A DNA stretch of 64,000 nucleotides from Streptomyces lomondensis (lineage in GTDB: Bacteria; Actinomycetota; Actinomycetes; Streptomycetales; Streptomycetaceae): NCBI RefSeq assembly GCF_014651035.1, contig NZ_BMWC01000006.1:186001-250000 (forward strand). The letters are read 5' to 3'. The notes beneath the pieces are model-generated. The model saw only the letters and a program-made list of their open reading frames with translations, was not told the DNA's origin and did not search any database. Every line of letters begins with the position of its first letter. Position 1 is the stretch's first letter. Of the stretch, positions 7,420 through 16,370 are shown one piece after another. The position numbers and the translations under genes are program-made.

Positions 7420-7659
7420 TCACCCCGCTTTGTCCGAGCTCTCCTCCCGCGGAATCGGCTGTTCCACCAGAGCCAGCACCCGGTTCGCCATGAAGCGGGC
7501 GGTCCGCACGACCGTCCCGCTGCGGGTGACTTCGCTCACTTCCACGACACCTCGGCGTACCGCTGTCTCCACCCTGCGGCCCGCTCGGCTCGCTACCACC
7601 TCATAGGTGCGCGTCGTGTCGCCGGCGTCCACGACTATCTCCACACGGTCACCCTTCAC
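7420..7659 (-). CDS. Small conserved-looking hypothetical protein (79 aa)
   Basis: GTG 7659 follows a GGGGG ribosome site; the frame is open further upstream but loses protein character there. The predicted protein is beta-rich and charged (VKGDRVEIVVDAGDTTRTYE... RRGVVEVSEVTRSGTVVRTARFMANRVLALVEQP), soluble and without cysteines, compatible with a small SH3-like or DUF-type domain. No function can be assigned. It is divergent from the kinase gene to the right, sharing a 200-bp control region. Confidence 0.65.
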   Translation of the reverse strand: MKGDRVEIVVDAGDTTRTYEVVASRAGRRVETAVRRGVVEVSEVTRSGTVVRTARFMANRVLALVEQPIPREESSDKAG

Positions 7660-7861
7660 AGGTCCAATCCCCCTTCTGCGACGGGTGGTTGGGGTCACAC
7701 CCCGCGCGAACACCGCCTGTTCGCACACCCCCTGACCACTCTTCAAGTCTCCCACCCACCACTGACAATCCATCACCCCGAGAGGGCGCGGCCTCTGCGC
7801 GCGGGCGGCCGTGGAAACGTAAGCTGTTGGCTCGTCACAGGACCGGGCAGCGGGGATGAAC

Positions 7862-9331
7862 ATGGCGATGATGCGCCTGAGGCGCGAGGACCCGCGCGTC
7901 GTCGGCTCGTTCAGGCTTCACAGACGGCTCGGCGCGGGCGGGATGGGCGTGGTCTACCTGGGCTCCGACAAGAAGGGGCAGCGGGTCGCGCTCAAGGTCA
8001 TCCGGCCGGACCTGGCGGAGGACCAGGAGTTCCGCTCGCGCTTCGCCCGTGAGGTCTCGGCGGCACGACGGATCCGCGGCGGATGCACGGCACGCCTCGT
8101 GGCGGCGGACCTCGACGCGGACCGCCCCTGGTTCGCCACGCAGTACGTCCCCGGCCCCTCCCTGCACGACAAGGTCGCCGCCGAGGGGCCGCTCGGCGCG
8201 GCCGACGTCGCCGCCGTCGGTGCCGCGCTGTCGGAGGGTCTGGTCGCCGTGCACGAGGCCGGGGTCGTGCACCGGGACCTGAAGCCGTCCAACATCCTGC
8301 TGTCCCCGAAGGGGCCGCGGATCATCGACTTCGGCATCGCCTGGGCGACCGGCGCCTCGACGCTGACCCATGTCGGTACGGCGGTCGGCTCGCCGGGCTT
8401 CCTCGCGCCGGAGCAGGTGCGCGGCGCGGCGGTCACGCCGGCCACGGACGTGTTCTCGCTGGGCGCCACGCTCGCGTACGCCTCGATGGGCGACTCCCCC
8501 TTCGGGCACGGCAGTTCCGAGGTGATGCTGTACCGCGTCGTGCACGAGGAACCGCAGCTGCACGGCGTCCCCGACGCGTTGGCCCCGCTCGTCCGGGCGT
8601 GCCTGGCGAAGGATCCCGAGGAGCGTCCCAGCACGCTCCAACTGTCGCTGCGGCTCAAGGAGATCGCGGCCCGCGAGTCCCAGGACCTCTCCGGCGTACG
8701 CCCGCCCGCGCCGCGCGGCGGCGAGACCGAGCGGCCCGCCGACACCTACCCCGAGCGCGCCCGGCGTCCGCAGGGACAGCAGGGCGCGGGGACGTCCGGC
8801 GGGCAGCGGGGCCGGGGGACTCCCCCGCCGCGCGGGTCCTCGGCGGAGGACGGCGTTCCGCCCCGGCGTGGGACCGGTGGGCAGGGCACGCCCAAGCCGA
8901 GCGGTCGCACGACCCGCGGCGGGGCTCCGGCCAGTGGCCGCAACACCCCGCGCGGTGGTGTCCCGTCACGGTCCGGGGGGTCCGGGTCCGGGCCTACGCC
9001 CACCGGGCGCAACGGGACGCGGTCGGGCAGCGGCAGCCGCCCCGCCCCGCACAGCGGTACCGGGCGTCCGCCGTCCAGGACCACGGGGACCAGGCTGCGG
9101 CCCGCCAATCCGCGCCTGCTGCGGCAGCGGCTGTTCGTGTTCGTGGTGGTCACACTGGTGGTGGCGCTCGGCATCGCCCTGGTGCAGGGCTGTCAGGGCC
9201 CGGCGCGGGGGCTCGGCGGCGACGGAGCCGGCGTACGGCAGGAACAGGGACAGGTCCAGGTTCAGCCGGACTCCGAAACTCAGGGCAACACGCCTCAGGG
9301 CCACCACAAGGCGCAGGACTACCAGCCGTAG
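7862..9331 (+). CDS. Membrane-anchored eukaryotic-type Ser/Thr protein kinase
   Basis: A 489-residue Hanks-type kinase. The N-terminal lobe has GAGGMGVVY and ATP lysine VALKVI (Lys45). The catalytic loop is VVHRDLKPSN (Asp139) and the magnesium loop DFG (156-158), then APEQVRG and a kinase C-lobe to about residue 270. A 150-residue Gly/Pro/Arg/Thr-rich disordered linker follows, then one TM helix (about 421-443, LFVFVVVTLVVALGIALVQG) and a short Gln-rich outside tail. There are no PASTA domains. ATG 7862 is preferred because GGGG sits 6 nt upstream; ATG 7856 is the alternative. Substrates unknown. Confidence 0.9.
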   Translation: MAMMRLRREDPRVVGSFRLHRRLGAGGMGVVYLGSDKKGQRVALKVIRPDLAEDQEFRSRFAREVSAARRIRGGCTARLVAADLDADRPWFATQYVPGPSLHDKVAAEGPLGAADVAAVGAALSEGLVAVHEAGVVHRDLKPSNILLSPKGPRIIDFGIAWATGASTLTHVGTAVGSPGFLAPEQVRGAAVTPATDVFSLGATLAYASMGDSPFGHGSSEVMLYRVVHEEPQLHGVPDALAPLVRACLAKDPEERPSTLQLSLRLKEIAARESQDLSGVRPPAPRGGETERPADTYPERARRPQGQQGAGTSGGQRGRGTPPPRGSSAEDGVPPRRGTGGQGTPKPSGRTTRGGAPASGRNTPRGGVPSRSGGSGSGPTPTGRNGTRSGSGSRPAPHSGTGRPPSRTTGTRLRPANPRLLRQRLFVFVVVTLVVALGIALVQGCQGPARGLGGDGAGVRQEQGQVQVQPDSETQGNTPQGHHKAQDYQP

Positions 9332-9346
9332 GACCGCTGGAGCGGA

Positions 9347-9365
9347 GGGCGGCGATCAGCCGCCC
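9347..9365. terminator. Short hairpin between convergent kinase and Nudix genes
   Basis: GGGCGGC-GATCA-GCCGCCC, 7 bp, in the 43-bp gap between two convergent stops; probably a bidirectional terminator. Confidence 0.5.
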
Positions 9366-9374
9366 CGCCGGTCG

Positions 9375-9767
9375 TCACAGCTCCGGCAGGATCCGTTCGA
9401 AGAACTCTCGGTCGCCGTCGAAGACCGGGTCCAGGGCCAGGAACTCCTCCGGCGTGACCCAGCGGGCCTCGGCGACCTCGGCCGGGTCGGGGACCACCTC
9501 GCCCGTGTCCGCGCGGGCGGTCCACCAGTGGAGGCGGAAGCGGTGGTCGTCGGTCTCCGACTCCCACACCTTGGCCAGCGGCACGACGGTGAGGCCGACC
9601 TCCTCGCGGACCTCGCGGACGACCGCCTGCTCCTGGGTCTCGCCCGGTTCGACCTTGCCGCTGAGCGGCTGCCAGTAGCCGGGGCGTACGACGGCCGGAC
9701 CGCGCCGGATCGCGAGGACGCGCTCCCCGCGCAGGAGGACGGCGACGATCGCCTGGCGCTGCTCCAC
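9375..9767 (-). CDS. Nudix hydrolase
   Basis: The 130-residue protein is essentially one Nudix domain, with the complete box at residues 37-59 (G37KVEPGE43 ... REVREEVGL). The box coordinates Mg2+ for cleavage of nucleoside diphosphate-X substrates. Substrate is unknown; WWTARADTGEV and the small size resemble MutT-like or ADP-ribose-type members. It starts 9 nt after the stop of the SpoU methyltransferase gene, so the two form an operon. Confidence 0.85.
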   Translation of the reverse strand: MEQRQAIVAVLLRGERVLAIRRGPAVVRPGYWQPLSGKVEPGETQEQAVVREVREEVGLTVVPLAKVWESETDDHRFRLHWWTARADTGEVVPDPAEVAEARWVTPEEFLALDPVFDGDREFFERILPEL

Positions 9768-9776
9768 GGACGGTCC

Positions 9777-10595
9777 CTAGGCCTGGGGGCGGCCGGTGGC
9801 CACGGCGTAGAAGGCCACGGCGGCCGCCGCGCCCACGTTGAGGGAGTCGACGCCGTGGGACATGGGGATGCGCACCCACTCGTCGGCGGCGACCAGGGCC
9901 TGGGTGGACAGGCCGTCGCCCTCGGCGCCGAGCATGAGGGCCACGCGGTCCATGGTGTGCGGTGCGGCCTCGTCGAGGGGCCGGGCCTTCTCGTCGGGGG
10001 TGAGGGCGAGGAGGGTGAAGCCCGCCTCGCGGACCGACTCCAGGCCCTTGGGCCAGGTGTCCAGGCGGGCGTACGGCACGGAGAAGACCGCGCCCATGGA
10101 GACCTTCACGCTGCGGCGGTAGAGGGGGTCGGCGCAGTCCGGGGAGAGCAGGACCGCGTCCATGCCGAGGGCGGCGGCCGAGCGGAAGATCGCGCCGATG
10201 TTGGTGTGGTCGTTGACCGACTCCATGATGACCACCCGGCGGGTGGTCTGGAGCAGGTCGGCGGCCGTGGGCAGAGGCTTGCGCTGCATGGACGCGAGGG
10301 CGCCGCGGTGCACGTGGTAGCCGGTGACCTGCTCGGCGAGCTCCGGGCTGACCGCGTAGACGGGGGCCGGGAGTTCGTCGATGACGTCGCGCATGACGTC
10401 GACCCACTTGGCCGAGAGCAGCATGGACCGCATCTCGTAGCCCGCTTCCTTGGCCCTTCTGATGACCTTCTCGCCCTCGGCGATGAACAGGCCCTCGGCG
10501 GGTTCGCGCTTGCGGCGCAGCTCCACGTCGGTCAGGCCGGTGTAGTCGCGCAGACGCGGGTCGTCGGGATCCTCGACGGTGATGAGATCGGCCAC
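9777..10595 (-). CDS. SpoU/TrmH-family RNA 2'-O-methyltransferase
   Basis: A 272-residue SPOUT enzyme using S-adenosylmethionine. The N-terminal domain (to about 105) resembles the substrate-binding part of TrmH/RlmB proteins (EGLFIAEGEKVIRRA). The trefoil-knot domain shows motif 1 NDHTNIGAIFRSAAALG, motif 2 LMLGAEGDGLS and motif 3 MSHGVDSLNVGAAAAVAFY. Target could be rRNA or tRNA. First gene of the pair with the Nudix hydrolase. Confidence 0.85.
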   Translation of the reverse strand: MADLITVEDPDDPRLRDYTGLTDVELRRKREPAEGLFIAEGEKVIRRAKEAGYEMRSMLLSAKWVDVMRDVIDELPAPVYAVSPELAEQVTGYHVHRGALASMQRKPLPTAADLLQTTRRVVIMESVNDHTNIGAIFRSAAALGMDAVLLSPDCADPLYRRSVKVSMGAVFSVPYARLDTWPKGLESVREAGFTLLALTPDEKARPLDEAAPHTMDRVALMLGAEGDGLSTQALVAADEWVRIPMSHGVDSLNVGAAAAVAFYAVATGRPQA

Positions 10596-10659
10596 AGGGT
10601 GATACTGCCTTGTCCTGGGTGCGGTGCCAACGGCTCGGGACGGGTTGTGTTACCCGGGG

Positions 10660-11901
10660 TTACTCGCGGGGGGCGGTGGCCGTGGGGCCGACCCTCACGA
10701 CCTCGCCGATGACGATCACCGCCGGGGGCTTCACATCCTCGGTCCGCACGGTCTCCGCGACCGTCTTCAGGGTCGCGTCGACGCGGCGCTGGCCGGCCGT
10801 CGTGCCTTCCTGGACCAGGGCGACGGGCGTGTCCGGCGACTTGCCGTGGGCGATGAGCGTCTCGGCGACCTTCCCGATCGTGGCGACGCCCATGAGGATC
10901 ACCAGCGTGCCGGTCAGCTTGGCGAGGGACGGCCAGTCGACCAGGGAGCGCTCGTCGTCGGGGGCGATGTGGCCGCTGACCACCGTGAACTCGTGGGCGA
11001 CGCCCCGGTGGGTGACCGGGATGCCGGCGGCGCCCGGGACCGAGATGGAGCTGGAGATGCCGGGCACGACCGTGCACGGGATGCCGGCCTCGGACAGCGC
11101 CTGGACCTCCTCCATGCCGCGCCCGTAGACGAAGGGGTCCCCGCCCTTGAGCCGTACGACCGACTTGCCCTGCTTGGCGTACTCGATCAGGGCGTTGTTG
11201 ATGGCCTCCTGAGCCATGAACCTGCCGTACGGCAGCTTCGCCGCGTCGATCACCTCGACGCTCGACGGCAGTTCGGCGAGCAGGTCGCGCGGGCCGAGGT
11301 GGTCGGTGATGACCACGTCGGCCTCGGCGAGCAGGCGGCGGCCGCGCACGGTGATCAGGTCCGGGTCGCCGGGGCCGCCGCCGACCAGGGCGACTCCGGG
11401 CGTGCGGGTGCGGTGGTGCGGGGCGACGAGCGTGCCGTCGCGCAGGCCCTCGACGACCGCGTCGCGGATGGCGGCGGTGTGGCGGGGGTCGCGGCCGCGG
11501 GCGTCCGTGGTGAGGACGGCGATCGTGACGCCCTCGCTGTGGCCGGTGGCCGGGGTCCAGGCCGTCGCCCGGTCGGCGTCGTCGGAGCGGACGCACCACA
11601 CGCGGTGGCGCTCCGCCTCGGCCGAGGCCCGGTTGTTCGCCTCCGTGTCGCCGGTGGCGATCAGGGCGTACCAGGCGTCCGCGAGGTCGCCTTCCGCGTA
11701 CGGGCGCTTCTCCCAGGTGATCTCGCCGGCGTCCGCCATGGCCTCGACGGAAGGCGTGGCCTCGGGGGACACGAGGAGGATGTCGGCACCGGCTGCGATC
11801 AGTGCCGGGAGGCGGCGCTGCGCGACCTGGCCGCCGCCGAGGACGACCACGCGGCGGCCGGTGAGGCGGAGGCCTACGGGGTAGGCGGGGTGTTCGGCCA
11901 T
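10660..11901 (-). CDS. cysG: Bifunctional precorrin-2 dehydrogenase / uroporphyrinogen-III C-methyltransferase
   Basis: The 413-residue protein joins a Rossmann domain (GGGQVAQRR, about residues 8-155; precorrin-2 to sirohydrochlorin, perhaps iron insertion) with a SAM-dependent uroporphyrinogen methyltransferase domain (VALVGGGPGDPDLIT from about 168, RLKGGDPFVYGRG, PGISSSISVPGAAGIPVTHRG). It makes precorrin-2, the branch point to sirohaem and cobalamin. It is about 45 residues shorter than E. coli CysG, and whether the chelatase activity is kept cannot be read here. The cobT terminator lies between it and cobT, so it likely has its own promoter. The symbol could equally be cobA. Confidence 0.88.
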   Translation of the reverse strand: MAEHPAYPVGLRLTGRRVVVLGGGQVAQRRLPALIAAGADILLVSPEATPSVEAMADAGEITWEKRPYAEGDLADAWYALIATGDTEANNRASAEAERHRVWCVRSDDADRATAWTPATGHSEGVTIAVLTTDARGRDPRHTAAIRDAVVEGLRDGTLVAPHHRTRTPGVALVGGGPGDPDLITVRGRRLLAEADVVITDHLGPRDLLAELPSSVEVIDAAKLPYGRFMAQEAINNALIEYAKQGKSVVRLKGGDPFVYGRGMEEVQALSEAGIPCTVVPGISSSISVPGAAGIPVTHRGVAHEFTVVSGHIAPDDERSLVDWPSLAKLTGTLVILMGVATIGKVAETLIAHGKSPDTPVALVQEGTTAGQRRVDATLKTVAETVRTEDVKPPAVIVIGEVVRVGPTATAPRE

Positions 11902-12020
11902 GGGGGTGCGGCTCCTGTTGCGGCGGTGGTTCGGTAGCCCTGACGTGCGGATTTTAATGGGCGTGGGTGATGGCGGCTCGGGTGGTCCAGTAGCTGAGCA
12001 CCATGGCCGTCTGCCGGTGG

Positions 12021-12048
12021 GTGGTCCGTGGGCCTGCCCACGGACCAC
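12021..12048. terminator. Hairpin terminator of cobT
   Basis: A perfect 13-bp stem (12021-12033 with 12036-12048) with a 2-nt loop begins 6 bp after the cobT stop codon. It separates the cobT transcript from the CysG-like gene. Confidence 0.8.
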
Positions 12049-12053
12049 GGCAC

Positions 12054-15000
12054 CTACTTCTCGGTCACCCCTGCCGAGTCGAACGTCGCCACCTCGTGCA
12101 TCGCCCTGGCCGTGCTCTGGACCAGGGGGAGGGCCAGGAGCGCGCCCGTGCCCTCGCCCAGGCGGAGGTCAAGGTCGACCAGGGGGCGCAGGCCCAGCTT
12201 GTTGAGGGCCGCGACGTGGCCCGGCTCGGCGCTGCGGTGGCCCGCGATGCACGCGGCCAGGACCTCCGGGGCGATCGCGCGGGCGACCAGGGCGGCGGCG
12301 CCGGCGCTGACGCCGTCCAGGATGACCGGCGTGCGCAGGGAGGCGCCGCCGAGGAGGAGGCCGACGATGGCGGCGTGCTCGAAGCCGCCGATCGCGGCGA
12401 GCACGCCGACCGGGTCGGCCGGGTCCGGCTGGTGGAGTTCGAGGGCGCGGCGGACGACCTCGGTCTTGCGGGCGAGGGTCTCGTCGTTGATGCCGGTGCC
12501 CCGGCCGGTGACCTCGGCCGGTTCCGCGCCGGTGAAGACGGAGATCAGGGCGGCGGACGCGGTCGTGTTCGCGATGCCCATCTCGCCGGTGAGCAGGGCC
12601 TTGTTGCCGGCGGCGACCAGGTCGCGGGCCGTCTCGATGCCCACCTCGATGGCCTGCTTGGCCTCCTCGCGGGTCATGGCGGGGCCGGTGGTCATGTCGG
12701 ACGTGCCGGCCCGGACCTTGCGGGGCAGCAGGCCCGGGGTGGCCGGGAGGTCGGCGGCGACGCCCACGTCGACGATGCAGACCTCGGCGCCGACCTGGGT
12801 GGCGAAGGCGTTGCAGACGGCTCCCCCGCCGAGGAAGTTGGCCACCATCTGGGCCGTGACCTCCTGCGGCCAGGGGGTGACCCCCTGCGCGTGCACGCCG
12901 TGGTCGCCCGCGAAGATCGCGACGGCGGCGGGCTCCGGGATGGGCGGCGGGCACTGGCGGGACAGTCCGGACAGCTGTGCGGAGATGATCTCCAGCATGC
13001 CCAGCGCGCCGGCCGGCTTGGTCATGCGCTTCTGGCGCTCCCACGCCTCGCCGAGCGCCTTGGCGTCCAGCGGGCGGATCTGCGCCACGGTCTCGGCGAG
13101 CAGGTCGTGCGGTTCCTCTCCGGGCAGGGCGCGGCGGCCGTACGTCTCCTCGTGCACGACCCAGGACAGCGGGCGGCGCTTGGACCAGCCCGCCTGGAGC
13201 AGCTCGGGCTCGTCCGGGAACTCGTCGACGTATCCGACGCACAGGTAGGCGATGACTTCGAGGTGCTCGGGCAGGCCGAGGGCGCGCACCATCTCGCGCT
13301 CGTCGAAGAAGCTGACCCAGCCGACGCCGAGGCCTTCGGCGCGGGCGGCGAGCCAGAGGTTCTCCACGGCCAGGGCGGCCGAGTACGGCGCCATCTGGGG
13401 CTGGGTGTGACGGCCGAGGGTGTGGCGGCCGCCGCGGGTCGGGTCCGCGGTGACGACGATGTTCACCGGGGTGTCGAGGATGGCCTCGATCTTCAGTTCC
13501 TTGAACTGCTTGGCCCGGCCCTTGGGGAGGGACTTCGCGTACGCGTCGCGCTGCCGCATGGCCAGTTCGTGCATCGCGCGCCGGGTGTCGGCGGAGCGGA
13601 TGACGACGAAGTCCCAGGGCTGCGAGTGGCCCACGGAGGGCGCGTGGTGGGCGGCCTCCAGGACGCGGAGCAGCACCTCGTGCGGGATCGGGTCGCTGCG
13701 GAAGCCGTTGCGGATGTCGCGGCGTTCGCGCATGACCTTCAGTACGGCCTCGCGCTCTGCGGGGTCGTAGGCGGGGGCGGCGGGGCCGGTGGACGGTCGT
13801 GCTTCTGCCACTGCGGCCGCGCTCTCTGCTTGGTGGCGCTCCTGCTCCGCCAGGTCTTCCTGTTCGGCGGCCCGGGTGTCCAGGTCGTCGGCGTTCTGTA
13901 CGAGTTCGGCGTCGCCGTCGCGGGGTGCGGGGACGGTGGCGACGGGTACCGGCGGCTCCGGTGCCGGGGGCTGCGCCGGCTGGGACGGCTGTGATTGCTG
14001 AGGTCCCTGGACGGGTCCGCCGCCGTGCTCGTCCGCGGTCGGGGCGGGGAGTACGACGGTGATGTCCTCGGAGGAGGCCGGGGTGGTGGTGTCGGCGGGG
14101 GTTTCCGGGGCTACCGGGGCGGGGGGGCCGTCGGTGGTCTCGGGCGCGGGGGGCGTCTCCACGGGTGCCTCGGCGGGTGCCTGGGCGGCGGGCGCGGGCT
14201 GCTCGGCAGGTGCCTCGGCGGCGGGCGCGGGCTGCTCGGCGGGCTGAGCAGGGGCGGGGGTCTCGGCCGGGGAGTCGGGCGTGGCCGTTTCGGGGGCCTG
14301 GTCAGGCGCCGCTGCCACGGGAGGCTGGGCCGGGGTGGCTGCCTCCGGTGCGTCGCCGGGTGCCGCGGGCGGCTCGGTGGCCTCCTCGGCGGGCGCGGCT
14401 GCCTCGGCGGGCGGAGCGACGGATTCCGGGGTGGCATGCTCGGTTGCCGCCGGGGCGGGCGCTTCAGGGGCGGGGGTGGGGGTGGCGGTTTCTGGTGCCG
14501 TCGGCTCGGGGTCCTGCGCGGCTGCCTCGTCGTCAGTTGTCGTAGGAACCTCGGGAGTCTTGGGGGCGGCCTGGTCGCCGGTCGCGTCCGGCTGCTGCGG
14601 GACGGCCTCGGGGGCGGGCATGGCCGCGCTCGGGGCGGCAGCCTCAGGGTCAACGGCGGGTGCAGCAGCCTCAGGGTCAACGGCCGGTGCGGCAGCCTCA
14701 GGGTCAACGGCGGGTGCAGCAGCCTCAGGGTCAACGGCCGGTGCGGCAGCCTCAGGGTCAACGGCTGGCGTCTGCGCCGCTGCAACGGCTTCGGGGTCGG
14801 CTGCTTCGGGCGCCTGGGGGGCGGCTTCGGGGTCGGCTGCTTCGGGCGCCTGGGGGGCGGCGTCGGGGCCTACCGCGTCCGGCGCTGGCGCGGCAGCGTC
14901 AGGGGCCACCGCCTCAGGAGCCGGAGCGGCAACATCGGGGGCCGCCGCCTCAGGAACCGGGGCGACAGCCTCAGGGCTCACAGCGTCGGAGGCCTGGGCG

Positions 15001-16370
15001 ACAGCTTCAGGAGCCACCGCCTCCGGCCCTGGTGCGGCGGCCTCGGGGGCACCAGCCGCCTCCCCTGCCCCTGCCTGGGGCGGCGTGACGGCCTGCTCCG
15101 GCCCGGTGGCGGCTTCAGGGAACGGGACCGCTTCAGGAGCCGGAGCGGCCTCCGGGGCACCGGTGGCGGCCTCTGGGAACGGGACCGCTTCAGGAGCCGC
15201 TGCGGCCTCCGGCGCAGGAGCGGGCGCCACGCCCTGCTCCGCACCGACGGCCGGGGCCTGCTCCGCACCGGCGACCGGACTCTGCTCGCCACCCTCCGCG
15301 GAATCGCCGGGGGCACCCGGCGCGGCAGCCTCGGGAGAAGTGCCGGGCTGCCCCGGCTCACCGTCCTGACCGGAACCCTCCGCGGCCGGCGGCACCGAAC
15401 CCGGAGCAGCCGCGGCCCCGGCCTCGGCGGCAGCGACCTGACCGGAGTCCGGGCCGACGCCCGCCCCGGTGGGGTCACCCGCAACCGCCGCGCCCGGCCC
15501 GGCCTCGGCCACAATCACCAGCTCCTCAGCGGTACCGGCACCGAGGCCCGCGGGGTCACCCTCAGCCACGGCACCCTGCCCAGCCTCGGCCGCAGCCACC
15601 TGGCCCGCGTCCGGACCGACGCCCACACCACCGGCGTCACCCGCAACCGCCGCGCCCTGCCCGGCCTCGGCCGCAGCCTCGCCCTCGCCCGGCTCGCCCT
15701 GCGCGGGCTGCTCGGCGTGAGCCTCCTGCGGGGTCTCGGCCGGCGTCGGCGCCTGGCTCGCCTCCGTCGCCACGCGGGCCACCACGGCCTGGGCCGCGCC
15801 TACCGGTTCCGCCCCCGGAACAACCGTTTCCGCAGGGGCCGCCCCGGTGCTCACCTGGGCCGGGGTCGTGACCTGCGCGCTCCAGGGTGCTGCCGGCGGG
15901 GAGGGCTGCTCCGGGGCGCGCGGGGCGTCGAGGTACTCGGGGCCGGGCGACGGTTGCGCGGGCTGTCGTACGGGCGCGTCCGCGGGGCCGCGGTCGGCCA
16001 GGGAGCGGACCGGGCTGGCGGAGCTGTCGGGCAGGGGCGGGCCGAGGTGCAGCGGCCGGCGCGGGGTGATGGGCGGGATCGGCGGAGGGTCGGGCAGGCG
16101 GACGCCGCCGAGGTCGACCGAGCCGCTGTCGCGGCCGGAGATCTCGTGCGGGCCCGGCTGGTGGACGGCCTCGACGACCGGTTCCGGCGCGGGCGGGGCC
16201 ACCTCGTTGCCCCAGGCGCCCTGCGCGCCCGGCAACAGCAGCAGGTCGTCGTCCTCGGCGGTGGTCTCGGAGAGGTAGGCGTACGCACCGTGCGCGGGGG
16301 CGCCCGGCTGTTCCACCGTGCCTGCGTTCTCCGGCAGTCCCTCGCCCGGGACCTGGCCGGTGTCGGTCAT
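12054..16370 (-). CDS. cobT: BluB-CobT fusion with giant disordered N-terminus (1,438 aa)
   Basis: Three parts are seen. Residues 1 to about 865 are low-complexity Ala/Pro/Glu-rich sequence with imperfect repeats (for example VDPEAAAPA five times, 14641-14775). Residues about 866-1086 are a BluB-type flavin domain (RERRDIRNGFRSDPI, HHAPSVGHSQPWDFVVI, GLGVGWVSFFD), which makes 5,6-dimethylbenzimidazole from FMN. Residues about 1087-1438 are CobT (AIFAGDHGVHAQGVTPWP, GEMGIANTTASAAL, GRGTGINDE, RLGEGTGALLALPL with the catalytic Glu), which attaches that base to nicotinate mononucleotide. Making the lower ligand and activating it on one chain suggests channelling. ATG 16370 has AGGGG upstream. 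The cobalamin synthesis genes cobL and cysG flank it. Confidence 0.88.
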   Translation of the reverse strand: MTDTGQVPGEGLPENAGTVEQPGAPAHGAYAYLSETTAEDDDLLLLPGAQGAWGNEVAPPAPEPVVEAVHQPGPHEISGRDSGSVDLGGVRLPDPPPIPPITPRRPLHLGPPLPDSSASPVRSLADRGPADAPVRQPAQPSPGPEYLDAPRAPEQPSPPAAPWSAQVTTPAQVSTGAAPAETVVPGAEPVGAAQAVVARVATEASQAPTPAETPQEAHAEQPAQGEPGEGEAAAEAGQGAAVAGDAGGVGVGPDAGQVAAAEAGQGAVAEGDPAGLGAGTAEELVIVAEAGPGAAVAGDPTGAGVGPDSGQVAAAEAGAAAAPGSVPPAAEGSGQDGEPGQPGTSPEAAAPGAPGDSAEGGEQSPVAGAEQAPAVGAEQGVAPAPAPEAAAAPEAVPFPEAATGAPEAAPAPEAVPFPEAATGPEQAVTPPQAGAGEAAGAPEAAAPGPEAVAPEAVAQASDAVSPEAVAPVPEAAAPDVAAPAPEAVAPDAAAPAPDAVGPDAAPQAPEAADPEAAPQAPEAADPEAVAAAQTPAVDPEAAAPAVDPEAAAPAVDPEAAAPAVDPEAAAPAVDPEAAAPSAAMPAPEAVPQQPDATGDQAAPKTPEVPTTTDDEAAAQDPEPTAPETATPTPAPEAPAPAATEHATPESVAPPAEAAAPAEEATEPPAAPGDAPEAATPAQPPVAAAPDQAPETATPDSPAETPAPAQPAEQPAPAAEAPAEQPAPAAQAPAEAPVETPPAPETTDGPPAPVAPETPADTTTPASSEDITVVLPAPTADEHGGGPVQGPQQSQPSQPAQPPAPEPPVPVATVPAPRDGDAELVQNADDLDTRAAEQEDLAEQERHQAESAAAVAEARPSTGPAAPAYDPAEREAVLKVMRERRDIRNGFRSDPIPHEVLLRVLEAAHHAPSVGHSQPWDFVVIRSADTRRAMHELAMRQRDAYAKSLPKGRAKQFKELKIEAILDTPVNIVVTADPTRGGRHTLGRHTQPQMAPYSAALAVENLWLAARAEGLGVGWVSFFDEREMVRALGLPEHLEVIAYLCVGYVDEFPDEPELLQAGWSKRRPLSWVVHEETYGRRALPGEEPHDLLAETVAQIRPLDAKALGEAWERQKRMTKPAGALGMLEIISAQLSGLSRQCPPPIPEPAAVAIFAGDHGVHAQGVTPWPQEVTAQMVANFLGGGAVCNAFATQVGAEVCIVDVGVAADLPATPGLLPRKVRAGTSDMTTGPAMTREEAKQAIEVGIETARDLVAAGNKALLTGEMGIANTTASAALISVFTGAEPAEVTGRGTGINDETLARKTEVVRRALELHQPDPADPVGVLAAIGGFEHAAIVGLLLGGASLRTPVILDGVSAGAAALVARAIAPEVLAACIAGHRSAEPGHVAALNKLGLRPLVDLDLRLGEGTGALLALPLVQSTARAMHEVATFDSAGVTEK
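14641..14775. repeat. Five 27-bp tandem repeats in the cobT disordered region
   Basis: Units start GCCTCAGGGTCAACGGC at 14641, 14668, 14695, 14722 and 14749. Two variants alternate (GGGTGCAGCA and CGGTGCGGCA after the core), so a 54-bp unit seems to have duplicated. Each unit encodes nine residues, keeping frame. Confidence 0.9.

Noticed and set aside
9347..12053. A single operon from the Nudix hydrolase gene through the methyltransferase gene to the CysG-like gene
   Set aside because: The Nudix-methyltransferase pair is tight, but 64 bp and a change of function separate it from the CysG-like gene; nothing shows co-transcription.
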